Of a stretch of DNA of 64,000 bases, positions 1 to 7,859 are shown piece after piece. Positions within the stretch are counted from its first letter, which is position 1. Each line of letters starts with the position of its first letter. Made by a program: the position numbers and the translations under genes. A model generated the notes under the pieces. It did not search any database. It had not been told where the DNA came from and was given only the letters and a program-made list of their open reading frames with translations. Origin of the DNA: Myxococcales bacterium (GTDB taxonomy: Bacteria; Myxococcota; Myxococcia; Myxococcales; Myxococcaceae); NCBI GenBank assembly GCA_020846875.1, contig JADLDB010000094.1, positions 62,001 to 126,000 on the forward strand, written 5' to 3'.

Positions 1-79
1 GAGTGAGATTGACCCGGGCGGTCGGCGGAAACCCTCCCCGGTACTGGGTAACTGTCTGGAGGCCGATGGGAAACGAGGG

Positions 80-95
80 GGGCAGAGCGCTTGCA
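80..95 (+). promoter_or_regulatory. Putative sigma-54 promoter of the receiver/kinase pair
   Basis: The site reads GGGCAGA-GCGC-TTGCA and keeps the GG-N10-GC spacing that sigma-54 needs. The predicted transcript start is near position 106, which leaves a leader of about 27 bases before the start codon at 133. No other gene-like feature is supported in bases 1-132. Confidence 0.55.
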
Positions 96-132
96 TCACC
101 GGCCAGTACCTCGCTTTCCCCGGAGTCTCCCC

Positions 133-639
133 ATGATTGCCTCCTCGGCCCGCCGCGTCCTGATCGTCGACGACGAGGCCAACGTCTGCAGCGCGCTGCG
201 CCGCTCCTTGAGCCGGGAGGGGTACCAGATCGAGGCCTGCACCAACCCGGACGAGGCGCTGGCGAAGATGAAGACGCGCTCTTTTGACCTGGTCATCTCC
301 GATCACCTGATGCCCGAGATGACCGGACTGGAATTCTTGAAGCGCGTGCGCGACCGGTACCCGGACGCGGTGCGGATCATCCTCACCGGGCACGCCGACA
401 TGCAGACCGCGATCGACGCCATCAACCAGGGAGAGATCTACCGCTTCCTCACCAAGCCCTGGGACGACCTGGAGCTCAAGGTGTGCATTACCCTGGCCTT
501 CGAGAAGCTGGATCTGGAGCGAGAGAATCGCGCGCTACTCTCCCGGCTGCGTGCTCTGTCGGACCGCCTGGTGCGGGAGAAGCCGGCGCTGGGCTCCCTG
601 CGACGGGACGAGACCGGGGCCATCCTGCTCGACGCCTGA
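133..639 (+). CDS. Single-domain response regulator with coiled-coil tail
   Basis: This 168-residue protein is a CheY-like receiver. The acidic pair is D13/D14, the phosphoacceptor is D57 in ISDHLMPE, the conserved threonine is T85 and the lysine is K108 in FLTKPWDD. After about residue 120 only a short charged helix follows, so there is no DNA-binding or enzymatic output domain. The ATG at 133 is preferred over an in-frame GTG at 91 because the receiver fold begins there. A kinase follows 15 bases downstream, which makes a two-gene unit. The protein probably acts by protein contact or as a phosphate sink. Its partner and target are not visible in the sequence. Confidence 0.88.
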   Translation: MIASSARRVLIVDDEANVCSALRRSLSREGYQIEACTNPDEALAKMKTRSFDLVISDHLMPEMTGLEFLKRVRDRYPDAVRIILTGHADMQTAIDAINQGEIYRFLTKPWDDLELKVCITLAFEKLDLERENRALLSRLRALSDRLVREKPALGSLRRDETGAILLDA

Positions 640-654
640 AAGGAAGGTGCGGGC

Positions 655-2460
655 ATGGGGCGCACGCACGAACAGTGGCTCGAGCAGGTCAATCGCTTCG
701 CCTGGGATGTCGCCCGCCAGCTCTTCCTGCCCAACGTGCGGCGGGTGGCGGTGATGCGCACCCGGGAGCTGTGCGATGCCGACGGGGCCACGCTGCTGCT
801 GCACGACTCGGAGACGGGCGCGCTGTCCTTCGAGTTGGTGGAGGGCGCGGGGGCCGGCGCGCTGGAGCACCGGCGGCTCGCGCCGGGGGAAGGCATCGCC
901 GGCCGGGTGGCCCTCGAGCGCGCGCCGCTGCTGGTGGAGGACGTGGGCTCGAGTCGCGACTTCGCCCGCGGCTTCGACGCCGCCTCGGGCTTCGTCACCG
1001 GCTCCATCATCGCGGTGCCGCTGATCTTCGACGAGCGCCTGCTGGGCGTGCTGGAGGCGGTTCGCTGCGCCGAGCGGCACCCCTTCACCCAGGAGGACCT
1101 CACCCACCTCAGCGCCCTGGCGCCCCACGTGGCCGCGGCCGTGCAGCACCTGCGCACCGAGGAGTCGCTCCGCCAGGCCCGCGAGAGCCTGCAGAAGAGC
1201 CACGATCAGCTGGAGAAGCGAGTGGCGGAGCGCACCCGCCTCATCGCCCGTGCCAAGCAGCAGTGGGAAGCCACCTTCGACGCCATGCAGGATCCGGTGG
1301 TCGTGCTGGACGGTTACAAGGTGCGCCGGGCCAACCGCGCCTTTCAGGTGCTGGCCGGCGGTCGCCCGTGGGCGGACATCATCGACGCGACCTGCCACCA
1401 GGTGCTCGCTGGCCGGAGCACTCCCTGCTCGGGCTGTCCGCTCCAGGTGCCGGGCAAGCTGACCGAGGTGCGCTTCGCCGACGCCACCTTCCACGCTTCC
1501 CGGTCGCAGGTGGAGCTCGGTGACGTGCCGGCCAGCGTGGTGCACTACCGCGACGTCACCGAGCAGCGCCGCCTGGCGGGGCGCCTGCGGGAGAGCGAGC
1601 GGCTGGCCTCGGTGGGACAGCTCGCCTCCGGCGCGGCCCACGAGATCAACAACCCGCTGTCCATCGTCCTGTCCAGCCTGCGGCTGCTGCGCGACACCTT
1701 GGCCGACGTGCTGATGCCCGCGACCGACGCGCTGCGCCGGGCCCACGCCGCCTTCGGCCGAGGTGACTCCACCCAGGCGAAGCAGGTGCTGGCGGGCGCA
1801 CAGGTCGACCCGGCGGACGTGGCTGACGCGCTGGAGGTCATCGACGAGGCGGTGGTGGGCGCCCAGCGGATCAACGAGGTGGTGAGGAGCCTGCGCGAAC
1901 TCTCACGCCAGGAGCAGGGCCGAGCGGAGGCGGTGCCGGTCAACCCGGTGGTGCAGCGGACCGTGGCGCGCGTGCTGGGGCCGCAGCACCGGGAAAGGGT
2001 GGAGACGGGCAGCACCGGACGTGTCCAGGTAGTGCCCCAGCAACTGGAGCGCGCCTTGGAGAACGTGCTGCGCAACGCCCGGCAAGCGATTCGCGACGAC
2101 GCCGGCGTCGCCGTGCGCACCTTCGACGACGAGCGGGGCGTGGTGGTGGAGGTGGTGGACCGCGGCTGTGGCATTCCGGCCGAGCACCTGGCGCACGTCT
2201 TCGACCCCTTCTTTACAACCCGGCGGGTAGGCGAGGGGATGGGCCTGGGCCTCACCGTCACCTGGGGCATCGTGAAGCGCTTCGGTGGGACCGTGGAGGT
2301 GCGCTCCGAGGTGGGACAGGGTACCACCGTGACGCTGGTACTGCCCCACTTCGAGGGGTCCGTCGCGCCGGTGGCGGAGGCGCCCGAAGTGCAGCTGGGG
2401 CGCTACGCCGAGCGGACCCGCGAGTCCGGCATCTTCCGGGTCGAGGCGCCGCCCCCGTGA
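655..2460 (+). CDS. GAF-PAS sensor histidine kinase
   Basis: This is a soluble 601-residue histidine kinase with no membrane segment. A GAF domain covers about residues 30-168, a coiled coil 170-205, a PAS domain 207-305, a dimerisation helix with phospho-acceptor H329 in [10 protein letters not shown], and a catalytic ATPase domain to about residue 580 (DRGCGIP and GMGLGLTV motifs). The PAS domain holds a cysteine group, C247, C258 and C261, in the pattern C-x10-C-x2-C-P, which could bind a metal or sense redox state. It follows the receiver gene at 133, and an NtrC-type activator gene starts 92 bases further on. It probably phosphorylates one or both of these. Confidence 0.9.
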   Translation: MGRTHEQWLEQVNRFAWDVARQLFLPNVRRVAVMRTRELCDADGATLLLHDSETGALSFELVEGAGAGALEHRRLAPGEGIAGRVALERAPLLVEDVGSSRDFARGFDAASGFVTGSIIAVPLIFDERLLGVLEAVRCAERHPFTQEDLTHLSALAPHVAAAVQHLRTEESLRQARESLQKSHDQLEKRVAERTRLIARAKQQWEATFDAMQDPVVVLDGYKVRRANRAFQVLAGGRPWADIIDATCHQVLAGRSTPCSGCPLQVPGKLTEVRFADATFHASRSQVELGDVPASVVHYRDVTEQRRLAGRLRESERLASVGQLASGAAHEINNPLSIVLSSLRLLRDTLADVLMPATDALRRAHAAFGRGDSTQAKQVLAGAQVDPADVADALEVIDEAVVGAQRINEVVRSLRELSRQEQGRAEAVPVNPVVQRTVARVLGPQHRERVETGSTGRVQVVPQQLERALENVLRNARQAIRDDAGVAVRTFDDERGVVVEVVDRGCGIPAEHLAHVFDPFFTTRRVGEGMGLGLTVTWGIVKRFGGTVEVRSEVGQGTTVTLVLPHFEGSVAPVAEAPEVQLGRYAERTRESGIFRVEAPPP

Positions 2461-2552
2461 CGGCGCCGTGTGGGCCTTAAGGCGCGCCGCCGGGCGGGTC
2501 GAAGCGACCCCGCAGACGGTGACTCACCACAGTCGTGTGGAGGCAGAAATCG

Positions 2553-4007
2553 ATGACGACGCAGACTGGTCCGGCGCGGGTGTTGGTGATCGACGACGAG
2601 GTGTCGGTGGCGAGGGCGCTGGAGGTGCTCCTGGGCCGCGCCGAGTTCGACGTGGCCTGCTGCACCGAGCCCGAGGACGCGATGGCCGCGGCGATGGACC
2701 CCGGCCTCTCGGTGGTGCTGGTGGATCTGAACCTCCCGGGCACCAACGGCATGGAGATCCTCTCGGCGGTGAAGGTGCGACACCCCGAGGTGCAGGTGGT
2801 GGTGATGACGGGCCAGGGGACCATCTCCGCGGCCACCGCGGCGGTGAGGAAGGGCGCCTGGGACTTCATCACCAAGCCGTTCGACAGCCTGGACGACGTG
2901 GTGGACCTGGTGACCCGCGCGGCGTCCCACTGCCGGCTGATGCGACGGAACCGGGAGCTGGAGGAGTTGGTGACGGCGCGTCCGGGGGCGGACTTCGTGG
3001 GCACCTCCGAGGGCATGCGCGAGGTGTTCCGGCTGATCGAGCAGGTGAGCGGCTCCAGCGCCACCGTCCTGGTGACGGGCGAGAGCGGCACGGGGAAGGA
3101 GTTGGTGGCGAGGAGCCTCCACCAGAAGAGCCCGCGCGCGAGGCGCCCCTTCATCGCGGTGAACTGCGCGGCGATGACGCCCACGCTGCTGGAGAGCGAG
3201 TTGTTCGGTCACGTGAAGGGCGCCTTCACCGGCGCCACGTCCAGCAAGCGGGGCCTGTTCGAGGCGGCCAACGGAGGCACCCTCTTCCTCGACGAGATCG
3301 GCGACGTGCCGCCGTCCACCCAGGTGGCGCTGTTGCGCGCGCTGCAGGAAGGCGAGGTGCGGCCGGTGGGGGCTACCGAGCACGTGAAGGTGGACGTGCG
3401 CGTCATCGCCGCCACCAACGCGGACTTGAAGAAGGCGATGGCACAGGGCCGCTTCCGGGAAGACCTCTTCTACCGGCTGAACGTCATCAGCATCGCCCTG
3501 CCGCCGCTGCGAACGCGGCGGCAAGACGTCGCGCTGCTCGCCTACCACTTCCTGGCCCAGCACTCGGCGCGCGCGAGGAAGAAGGTGGAGCGCTTCTCGC
3601 CCGAGGCGCTGCGCGCGCTCGAGGCCTTCTCCTGGCCGGGCAACGTGCGGGAGCTTGAGAACGTGGTGGAGCGCGCCGTGGTGCTGGCGCGCGGGCCCGA
3701 GGTGACGGTGGGCGAACTGCCGCAGCCGGTGGCGCGCGCCGCGGCGGCTCCAGAGGAAGTGGCCGAGGTGCCGGCGGCCACCGGGGAAACCCCGCTGGTC
3801 CCCTACGTCCAGGCGAAGAGGGCGGCGTTGGGCGCCTTCGACCAGCAGTACCTCGCCCGGGTGCTGAAGAAGACGAGCGGGAACATCACCGCCGCGGCGG
3901 CGCTGGCGGGCCTCGATCGCTCCAACTTCCGCCGGCTGGTGAAGCAGTACCAGGCGCCGCGGGCGCAGAGCCTCGAGGCCGCGCCCGTGAGCAGCGCGAC
4001 GCACTGA
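2553..4007 (+). CDS. NtrC-type sigma-54-dependent response regulator
   Basis: This 484-residue protein has the full NtrC layout. The receiver has phosphoacceptor D58 in VLVDLNLPG and K108. The AAA+ domain has Walker A GESGTGK at 176-182, the sigma-54 contact loop GAFTGA at 223-228 and Walker B TLFLDEIGD near 243-251. A Fis-type helix-turn-helix sits near the C terminus (ITAAAALAGLDRSNF). The ATG at 2553 is preferred over a GTG at 2535 because GGAGG lies nine bases before it. It belongs to the kinase/receiver cluster just upstream and could be one of the activators for the sigma-54-type sites found across the window. Confidence 0.9.
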   Translation: MTTQTGPARVLVIDDEVSVARALEVLLGRAEFDVACCTEPEDAMAAAMDPGLSVVLVDLNLPGTNGMEILSAVKVRHPEVQVVVMTGQGTISAATAAVRKGAWDFITKPFDSLDDVVDLVTRAASHCRLMRRNRELEELVTARPGADFVGTSEGMREVFRLIEQVSGSSATVLVTGESGTGKELVARSLHQKSPRARRPFIAVNCAAMTPTLLESELFGHVKGAFTGATSSKRGLFEAANGGTLFLDEIGDVPPSTQVALLRALQEGEVRPVGATEHVKVDVRVIAATNADLKKAMAQGRFREDLFYRLNVISIALPPLRTRRQDVALLAYHFLAQHSARARKKVERFSPEALRALEAFSWPGNVRELENVVERAVVLARGPEVTVGELPQPVARAAAAPEEVAEVPAATGETPLVPYVQAKRAALGAFDQQYLARVLKKTSGNITAAAALAGLDRSNFRRLVKQYQAPRAQSLEAAPVSSATH

Positions 4008-4056
4008 AGGCCCCTTCCCCGGGGGACGCTGGTCCGCCTTGTGCCATGCTGCCCCG

Positions 4057-4839
4057 ATGGCACTCACCGGTACGGCCCGCCTTCTCTGGGCGCTGGGGCT
4101 CGCGTTCACCGGCCTGCCTGCCGGCATCCTGTTGCTCGTCGGCACCAGCCTGGCCGGCGAGTCGGCCGGGCTGTTGGCGCGCCTCGACGGCGCGGAGCAG
4201 GGGATGTCCCAGGAGCGACTCGTCTCGGGCACGGTTCGCCTACCCGCGGAGAGGCGGGCCCTGGTGGCGCCTGCTTCGGCGAGGCGCTGTGTCGCGTGGG
4301 AGGCCAGAGTGTCAGTCCGCTGGACGGAGAAGGGCTCCGACGGCCGTGACACGCGGAAGTCGCGGGTGCTCCGACAGGGTGGCGCTGCGGCGCGCTTCGA
4401 CGTGGACGACCCCCACGCCGGTCTGCTGGCCACCATCGAGGAGCCGCGGCTCACCCTCTTGCGGCCGCCAGAGACGAGGCGCGAGGACGGGGTTCCGGCC
4501 TGGGCGGACGAGCTGCGCGACGCCGCCGGCGCCGACCCGGTGCGAGAGGGCCGGTGGTACGAGTCCGAGGAGTGGACGCTGCAGCCAGGCGAGGTGGTGA
4601 CCTTCTTCGCCGTTCCCGCGGACTCCGGTAGCCAGCGCCTCACCGCGCCACCGGGGGACGGCCGCCTGCGCGTCTACCTGGGCAGCCCCACTCAGTGGCG
4701 CGAGGAGGCGAGAGGTATGGCGTCGGCGGCGAGGACGGTGCTGCTCATCTCCCGCGTGCTCTCCGCCGTCTTCATCGGGCTGCTCGCCGCCCTGGCCTGG
4801 ACCTGGCTCAGGGGCCGCCGCCGCCCCCAGCAAGCCTGA
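4057..4839 (+). CDS. Membrane protein with two helices and a GIDE-like middle domain
   Basis: This 260-residue protein has one hydrophobic helix near residues 8-32 and another near 226-250, with a soluble domain between them. The middle contains C-W-E-x-R, a stretch about DPHAG, and a W-Y-E-S-E-E-W-x-L-x-P-G-E segment. That order resembles the GIDE domain of membrane-bound proteins, but this is a pattern impression only. There is no RING finger. The ATG at 4057 was chosen over a GTG at 4039 because the first helix begins directly after it. The gene ends 20 bases before the converging fliT-like gene. Its function is unknown. Confidence 0.6.
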   Translation: MALTGTARLLWALGLAFTGLPAGILLLVGTSLAGESAGLLARLDGAEQGMSQERLVSGTVRLPAERRALVAPASARRCVAWEARVSVRWTEKGSDGRDTRKSRVLRQGGAAARFDVDDPHAGLLATIEEPRLTLLRPPETRREDGVPAWADELRDAAGADPVREGRWYESEEWTLQPGEVVTFFAVPADSGSQRLTAPPGDGRLRVYLGSPTQWREEARGMASAARTVLLISRVLSAVFIGLLAALAWTWLRGRRRPQQA

Positions 4840-4858
4840 CTGCCTTTGGGGTGGCGCT

Positions 4859-5116
4859 TCAGCGCGTCTCGTAGGCCCGGCTGGCCCGCACCCCGGCGCC
4901 CAGCTCGCCCAGCTGCTGCTCCAGGCGCACCCGGACGCGCTCGAGGAGCGGCTGACAGTCCGCCACCAACCGCGCCACCGCTGCTGTCAGAGGCAGCCTG
5001 GCCCGCTTCGCCTCATCCAGCGCCGCCAGAGCCTGCGTCATCGCGTCGGCGGCCGCCTCTGCGTCACCGTGCTCCAGGGCCACCTTCACCGCCTCGAGGG
5101 CGCCCTCCAGCGTCAC
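4859..5116 (-). CDS. Small FliT-like putative flagellar chaperone
   Basis: This 85-residue, all-helical protein is the last gene of the long minus-strand flagellar run. Its GTG start overlaps the fliS stop codon in a GTGA, which indicates coupled translation. The position directly after fliD and fliS, the size and the alanine- and leucine-rich helical makeup match FliT, the chaperone of the filament cap FliD. Sequence identity with known FliT cannot be judged here, so the name rests on context. It could be another small export chaperone. Confidence 0.6.
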   Translation of the reverse strand: MTLEGALEAVKVALEHGDAEAAADAMTQALAALDEAKRARLPLTAAVARLVADCQPLLERVRVRLEQQLGELGAGVRASRAYETR

Positions 5117-5502
5117 CGGCTGACCTCTGGCGGCGCGCCCTGCTGGACGACCACCTGGGCGAAGGCCTCCACGATGGGCGCGAAGGCGCGCTCCGCTTCC
5201 CGCGCCGCCTCTGCCTGGCCCACGGCCGCCGCGCGGAGGAGCCGGCCCGAGACGAACAGGTACACGTCCTTCAACGCCTGGCCGAGCTCCGGCGCGCGCG
5301 TCACGTCGAGGGTAGCGGACAGCTCGCTGACGATTTCCCCTGCCCTGGTGAGCGGCACCACCGCGTCCTGCTTCTTTCCCTCCTCCAGGGCCGCCGCTCC
5401 GGCGCGGATGTGCTTGAGCGCGGCTTCGAAGAGCAGCACCATCAACCGCTCCTTCGAGGCGGTCTCGTGCTGGGTGCGGGCGTAGGCGCGGGCGGCGTTC
5501 AC
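5113..5502 (-). CDS. fliS: Flagellin export chaperone FliS
   Basis: FliS binds the C-terminal tail of flagellin in the cytosol and keeps it from polymerising before export. This 129-residue protein shows the family pattern: an N-terminal AARAYARTQHETASKERL-like segment, then LMVLLFEAALKHIRAG and a helical bundle. Its GTG start overlaps the fliD stop codon (GTGA), with GGAGG just upstream. The order fliD-fliS-fliT-like is typical. Confidence 0.93.
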   Translation of the reverse strand: MNAARAYARTQHETASKERLMVLLFEAALKHIRAGAAALEEGKKQDAVVPLTRAGEIVSELSATLDVTRAPELGQALKDVYLFVSGRLLRAAAVGQAEAAREAERAFAPIVEAFAQVVVQQGAPPEVSR

Positions 5503-6860
5503 GACTCACTCCCTCCGATCTTCGGGAACGGGTTGTTGGTCAGGTAGCTGCCGATGGACTTGAATCCGCTCACCACCGTCTCCATTGCGGTGAACTGGGC
5601 GATCAGGTTGCGCCGGTAGCCGTCCAGCCGGGCGTTCAACTGCTCCAGCGTCGAGTCCATCCGCTTGATGCTCTGGTTGAGCCCATCCTTGCGGGCGCTG
5701 AGGAGGCCCGAGGACGGCGCGGTGTATTGGTCGACCAGGCCGTCCACCACGTCGGACAGCCCGGCGGTGGCCTTGGTGAACAGCGCGTCTACCGAGGTGC
5801 TCTCGCGGGTGATGGCGGCGCTCAGCTTGCTGTCGTCGATGGACAGCGTGCCGTCGCGGTTGGTCTGCAAGCCCAGGTCAGCCAGGGCGCGTACGGTGCC
5901 CAGCCCGGGCACCGTCGTCGACACGACCTTCTGCAGCGCAGATTGCATGTTGCGCACCACTGAGTCGCCGGCGAGCGTCCTCGCGCGATCGACGCCGGGC
6001 CCCAGGTTGAGCTGCCGCTGCACCGCGGACAGCACGTCGTTGTAGGCGGTGACGAAGGCCTGCAGGTTCTTCTTCGTGGCCTCGGTGTCATAGCCCAGCA
6101 CCACGTCCTCGGCGGGGCCGGTGCGCTTGAGCGACACCTTCGCGCCCGGCAGCACGTCGGACAGCTCGTTGCTCAGCCGCGTCATGGTGAGGCCGTCCAC
6201 CACCACCGTGGCGTTCGCCGCGGCCTGGGTGAGGGCGAGGCCCAGCGGCTGGCCCAGGCTGCCGGTGGGCGTCTCGGTGATGGACAGCGCGTCGCCCGGC
6301 CCACCCGTCAGCGGGTACCCGGTGTCGCGGTTGGTGAGCGACAGGTAGTCGTGGGTGCCGTCCGACAGCACCGCCGCGCTCACCGGTGCGCCCGACGCGT
6401 TGAGCGCCGTGGCCACCTCGGACAGCGTCATCCCATCGGTGAGGGTGAGGGAATAGCTCTGCCCCATCACCGAGAGGTCCAGCGTGCCGCCGCGCACCAC
6501 GTCTACACCGGGCGTGAAGGCCGCGCTGCGCGCCTTCGCCGCCTGCGCCAGGGCCTGCACCTCCACCGAGTAGCGGCCGGCCGTCCCGCCGGTGGTGGGG
6601 GTGATGCCGAAGCTCGCGGGACTGGAGCCGGTGGACAGCCGCAGCACCCCGTCGCGCTTCAAGTTCTTCGCGGCCGTCTGCAGCGCCGAGAGCCGGTTCG
6701 CCAGGTCGCCCAACAGGCTCACCTGCAGCTTCAGCGCGTCCTGCCGCGCGGTCATCAGGTCGATGGGCCGCTTCTCCAGCGACACCAGCTGTTCGATGAT
6801 CGCGTTGGAGTCGAGGCCCGAGGCGAGGCCACCGGCACGGAAGCGAGCGTCGATGGTCAT
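5499..6860 (-). CDS. fliD: Flagellar filament cap protein FliD (HAP2)
   Basis: FliD forms the cap at the filament tip and guides flagellin folding after export. The 453-residue protein has the N-terminal GGLASGLDSNAIIEQLV segment of the family, a central variable part, and a C-terminal helical half (RMDSTLEQLNARLDGYRRNL, then QFTAMETVVSGF). There is no signal peptide, as expected for a type III export substrate. GGGAGG lies seven bases before the ATG. The stop codon overlaps the fliS start. The gap to fliC upstream is 90 bases. Confidence 0.95.
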   Translation of the reverse strand: MTIDARFRAGGLASGLDSNAIIEQLVSLEKRPIDLMTARQDALKLQVSLLGDLANRLSALQTAAKNLKRDGVLRLSTGSSPASFGITPTTGGTAGRYSVEVQALAQAAKARSAAFTPGVDVVRGGTLDLSVMGQSYSLTLTDGMTLSEVATALNASGAPVSAAVLSDGTHDYLSLTNRDTGYPLTGGPGDALSITETPTGSLGQPLGLALTQAAANATVVVDGLTMTRLSNELSDVLPGAKVSLKRTGPAEDVVLGYDTEATKKNLQAFVTAYNDVLSAVQRQLNLGPGVDRARTLAGDSVVRNMQSALQKVVSTTVPGLGTVRALADLGLQTNRDGTLSIDDSKLSAAITRESTSVDALFTKATAGLSDVVDGLVDQYTAPSSGLLSARKDGLNQSIKRMDSTLEQLNARLDGYRRNLIAQFTAMETVVSGFKSIGSYLTNNPFPKIGGSES

Positions 6861-6950
6861 CGCGGTGCCTCCCGTCCTTTCTCACTTCTTCACGGAGAGA
6901 GGCCCGGGCGTGTCTGGTGCCCGGGCCTCGCCCCCTGCTTCATCGGCTCA

Positions 6951-7778
6951 TCACCCGAGCAGCTTGAGGGCGATCTGCGGCATCTGGTTGGCCTGCGCGA
7001 GCACCGACACGCCGGCCTGCATCAGCACCTGCGAGCGGGCCATGCGGCTGGTCTCCTCGGCCACGTCCACGTCGCGGATCCGGCTGTTGGCGGCCGACAG
7101 GGACTCGCTGGAGGCCTGGATGGACGCCACCGCGGAGTTGAAGCGGTTGCCCGCGGCGCCGAGGGTGGCGCGCGCTGTCGACAGCGTCTGCAGGGCGGTG
7201 TCGATGACGCCCAGCGCCGCCTGCGCGCCCGCCTTGGTGGACAGGTCGAGCGTGTCCACGCCAAGCGTCGCGGTGGTGGCGTCGACGGTGGTGACGGTGA
7301 TGCGGTCGTTGGCCGCCACGTTCCGAATGCCGACCTGGAAGTCGAGCGCGACCGCGCTGCCGTCCAGCAGCATCTGCCCGTTGAACTCGGTGGCCTGGGC
7401 GACCCGCTCGACCTCGGCCACCTGCTCATCGACCTCGCTCTGGATGTAGCCGCGCTCCGTGGCGCCGATGCCGTCGGACGCCGACTGCATGGCCAGCTCG
7501 CGCAGGCGGGCGAGGATGTTGGACTGCTCGTTCATCGCCGCCTCGGCCGTCTGGATGAGCGAGATGCCGTCGTTGGCGTTGCGGACGCCCTGGTTGAAGC
7601 TGCGAATCTGCGCCTCCAGGTTGACGCTGATGCCGAGCCCCGCGGCGTCGTCGCCGGCCTTGGTGATGCGGTAGCCGCTCGACAGGCGGGACAGGGACGA
7701 GTCCAGCTGCCCCTGGGTCTGGTACAGGTTGCGTTGAGCGTTCAGCGACGAGACGTTGGTGCGAATCGACATTGCCAT
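6951..7778 (-). CDS. fliC: Flagellin
   Basis: This is the filament subunit, 275 residues long. It is close to the minimal form: the conserved N-terminal D0/D1 part (MSIRTNVSSLNAQRNL near the start, and SGYRITKAGDDAAGL), a very short middle, and the C-terminal D1/D0 part ending QMPQIALKLLG. The middle keeps only a small loop around LLDGS to DTLDLS, so the surface-exposed D2/D3 domains are absent. The ATG at 7778 is chosen because GGAG precedes it and the family starts here; a second ATG two codons on is possible. A sigma-28-type promoter lies directly upstream, so this gene can be made late and alone even though it sits in a long run. Confidence 0.97.
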   Translation of the reverse strand: MAMSIRTNVSSLNAQRNLYQTQGQLDSSLSRLSSGYRITKAGDDAAGLGISVNLEAQIRSFNQGVRNANDGISLIQTAEAAMNEQSNILARLRELAMQSASDGIGATERGYIQSEVDEQVAEVERVAQATEFNGQMLLDGSAVALDFQVGIRNVAANDRITVTTVDATTATLGVDTLDLSTKAGAQAALGVIDTALQTLSTARATLGAAGNRFNSAVASIQASSESLSAANSRIRDVDVAEETSRMARSQVLMQAGVSVLAQANQMPQIALKLLG

Positions 7779-7831
7779 GGTGGTTGGTTCTCCTGTGGTG
7801 AGGGCAACGTGAAGTCGTCGCCTCCGCTGAA

Positions 7832-7859
7832 TGTTCGGCACCGCGGCCGCAACTCTTTA
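7832..7859 (-). promoter_or_regulatory. Sigma-28 (FliA) promoter of fliC
   Basis: Read on the minus strand, TAAAG (7859-7855) is followed by 15 bases and then GCCGAACA (7839-7832). This fits the FliA consensus of TAAA, about 15-16 bases, then GCCGATAA. The -35 element shares its bases with the TAA stop codon of the upstream 756-residue gene. The fliC start codon is about 54 bases further on. FliA and its inhibitor FlgM are both encoded in this window. Confidence 0.8.

Noticed and set aside
3-287. A 94-codon open frame at the left edge
   Set aside because: It overlaps the receiver gene in another frame, has no family pattern, and reads as Arg/Pro-rich sequence typical of shadow frames in GC-rich DNA.
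4030-4045. Sigma-54-like site TGGTCCG-CCTT-GTGCC before the gene at 4057
   Set aside because: Spacing fits, but both halves have changes at conserved positions, so it is too weak to list.
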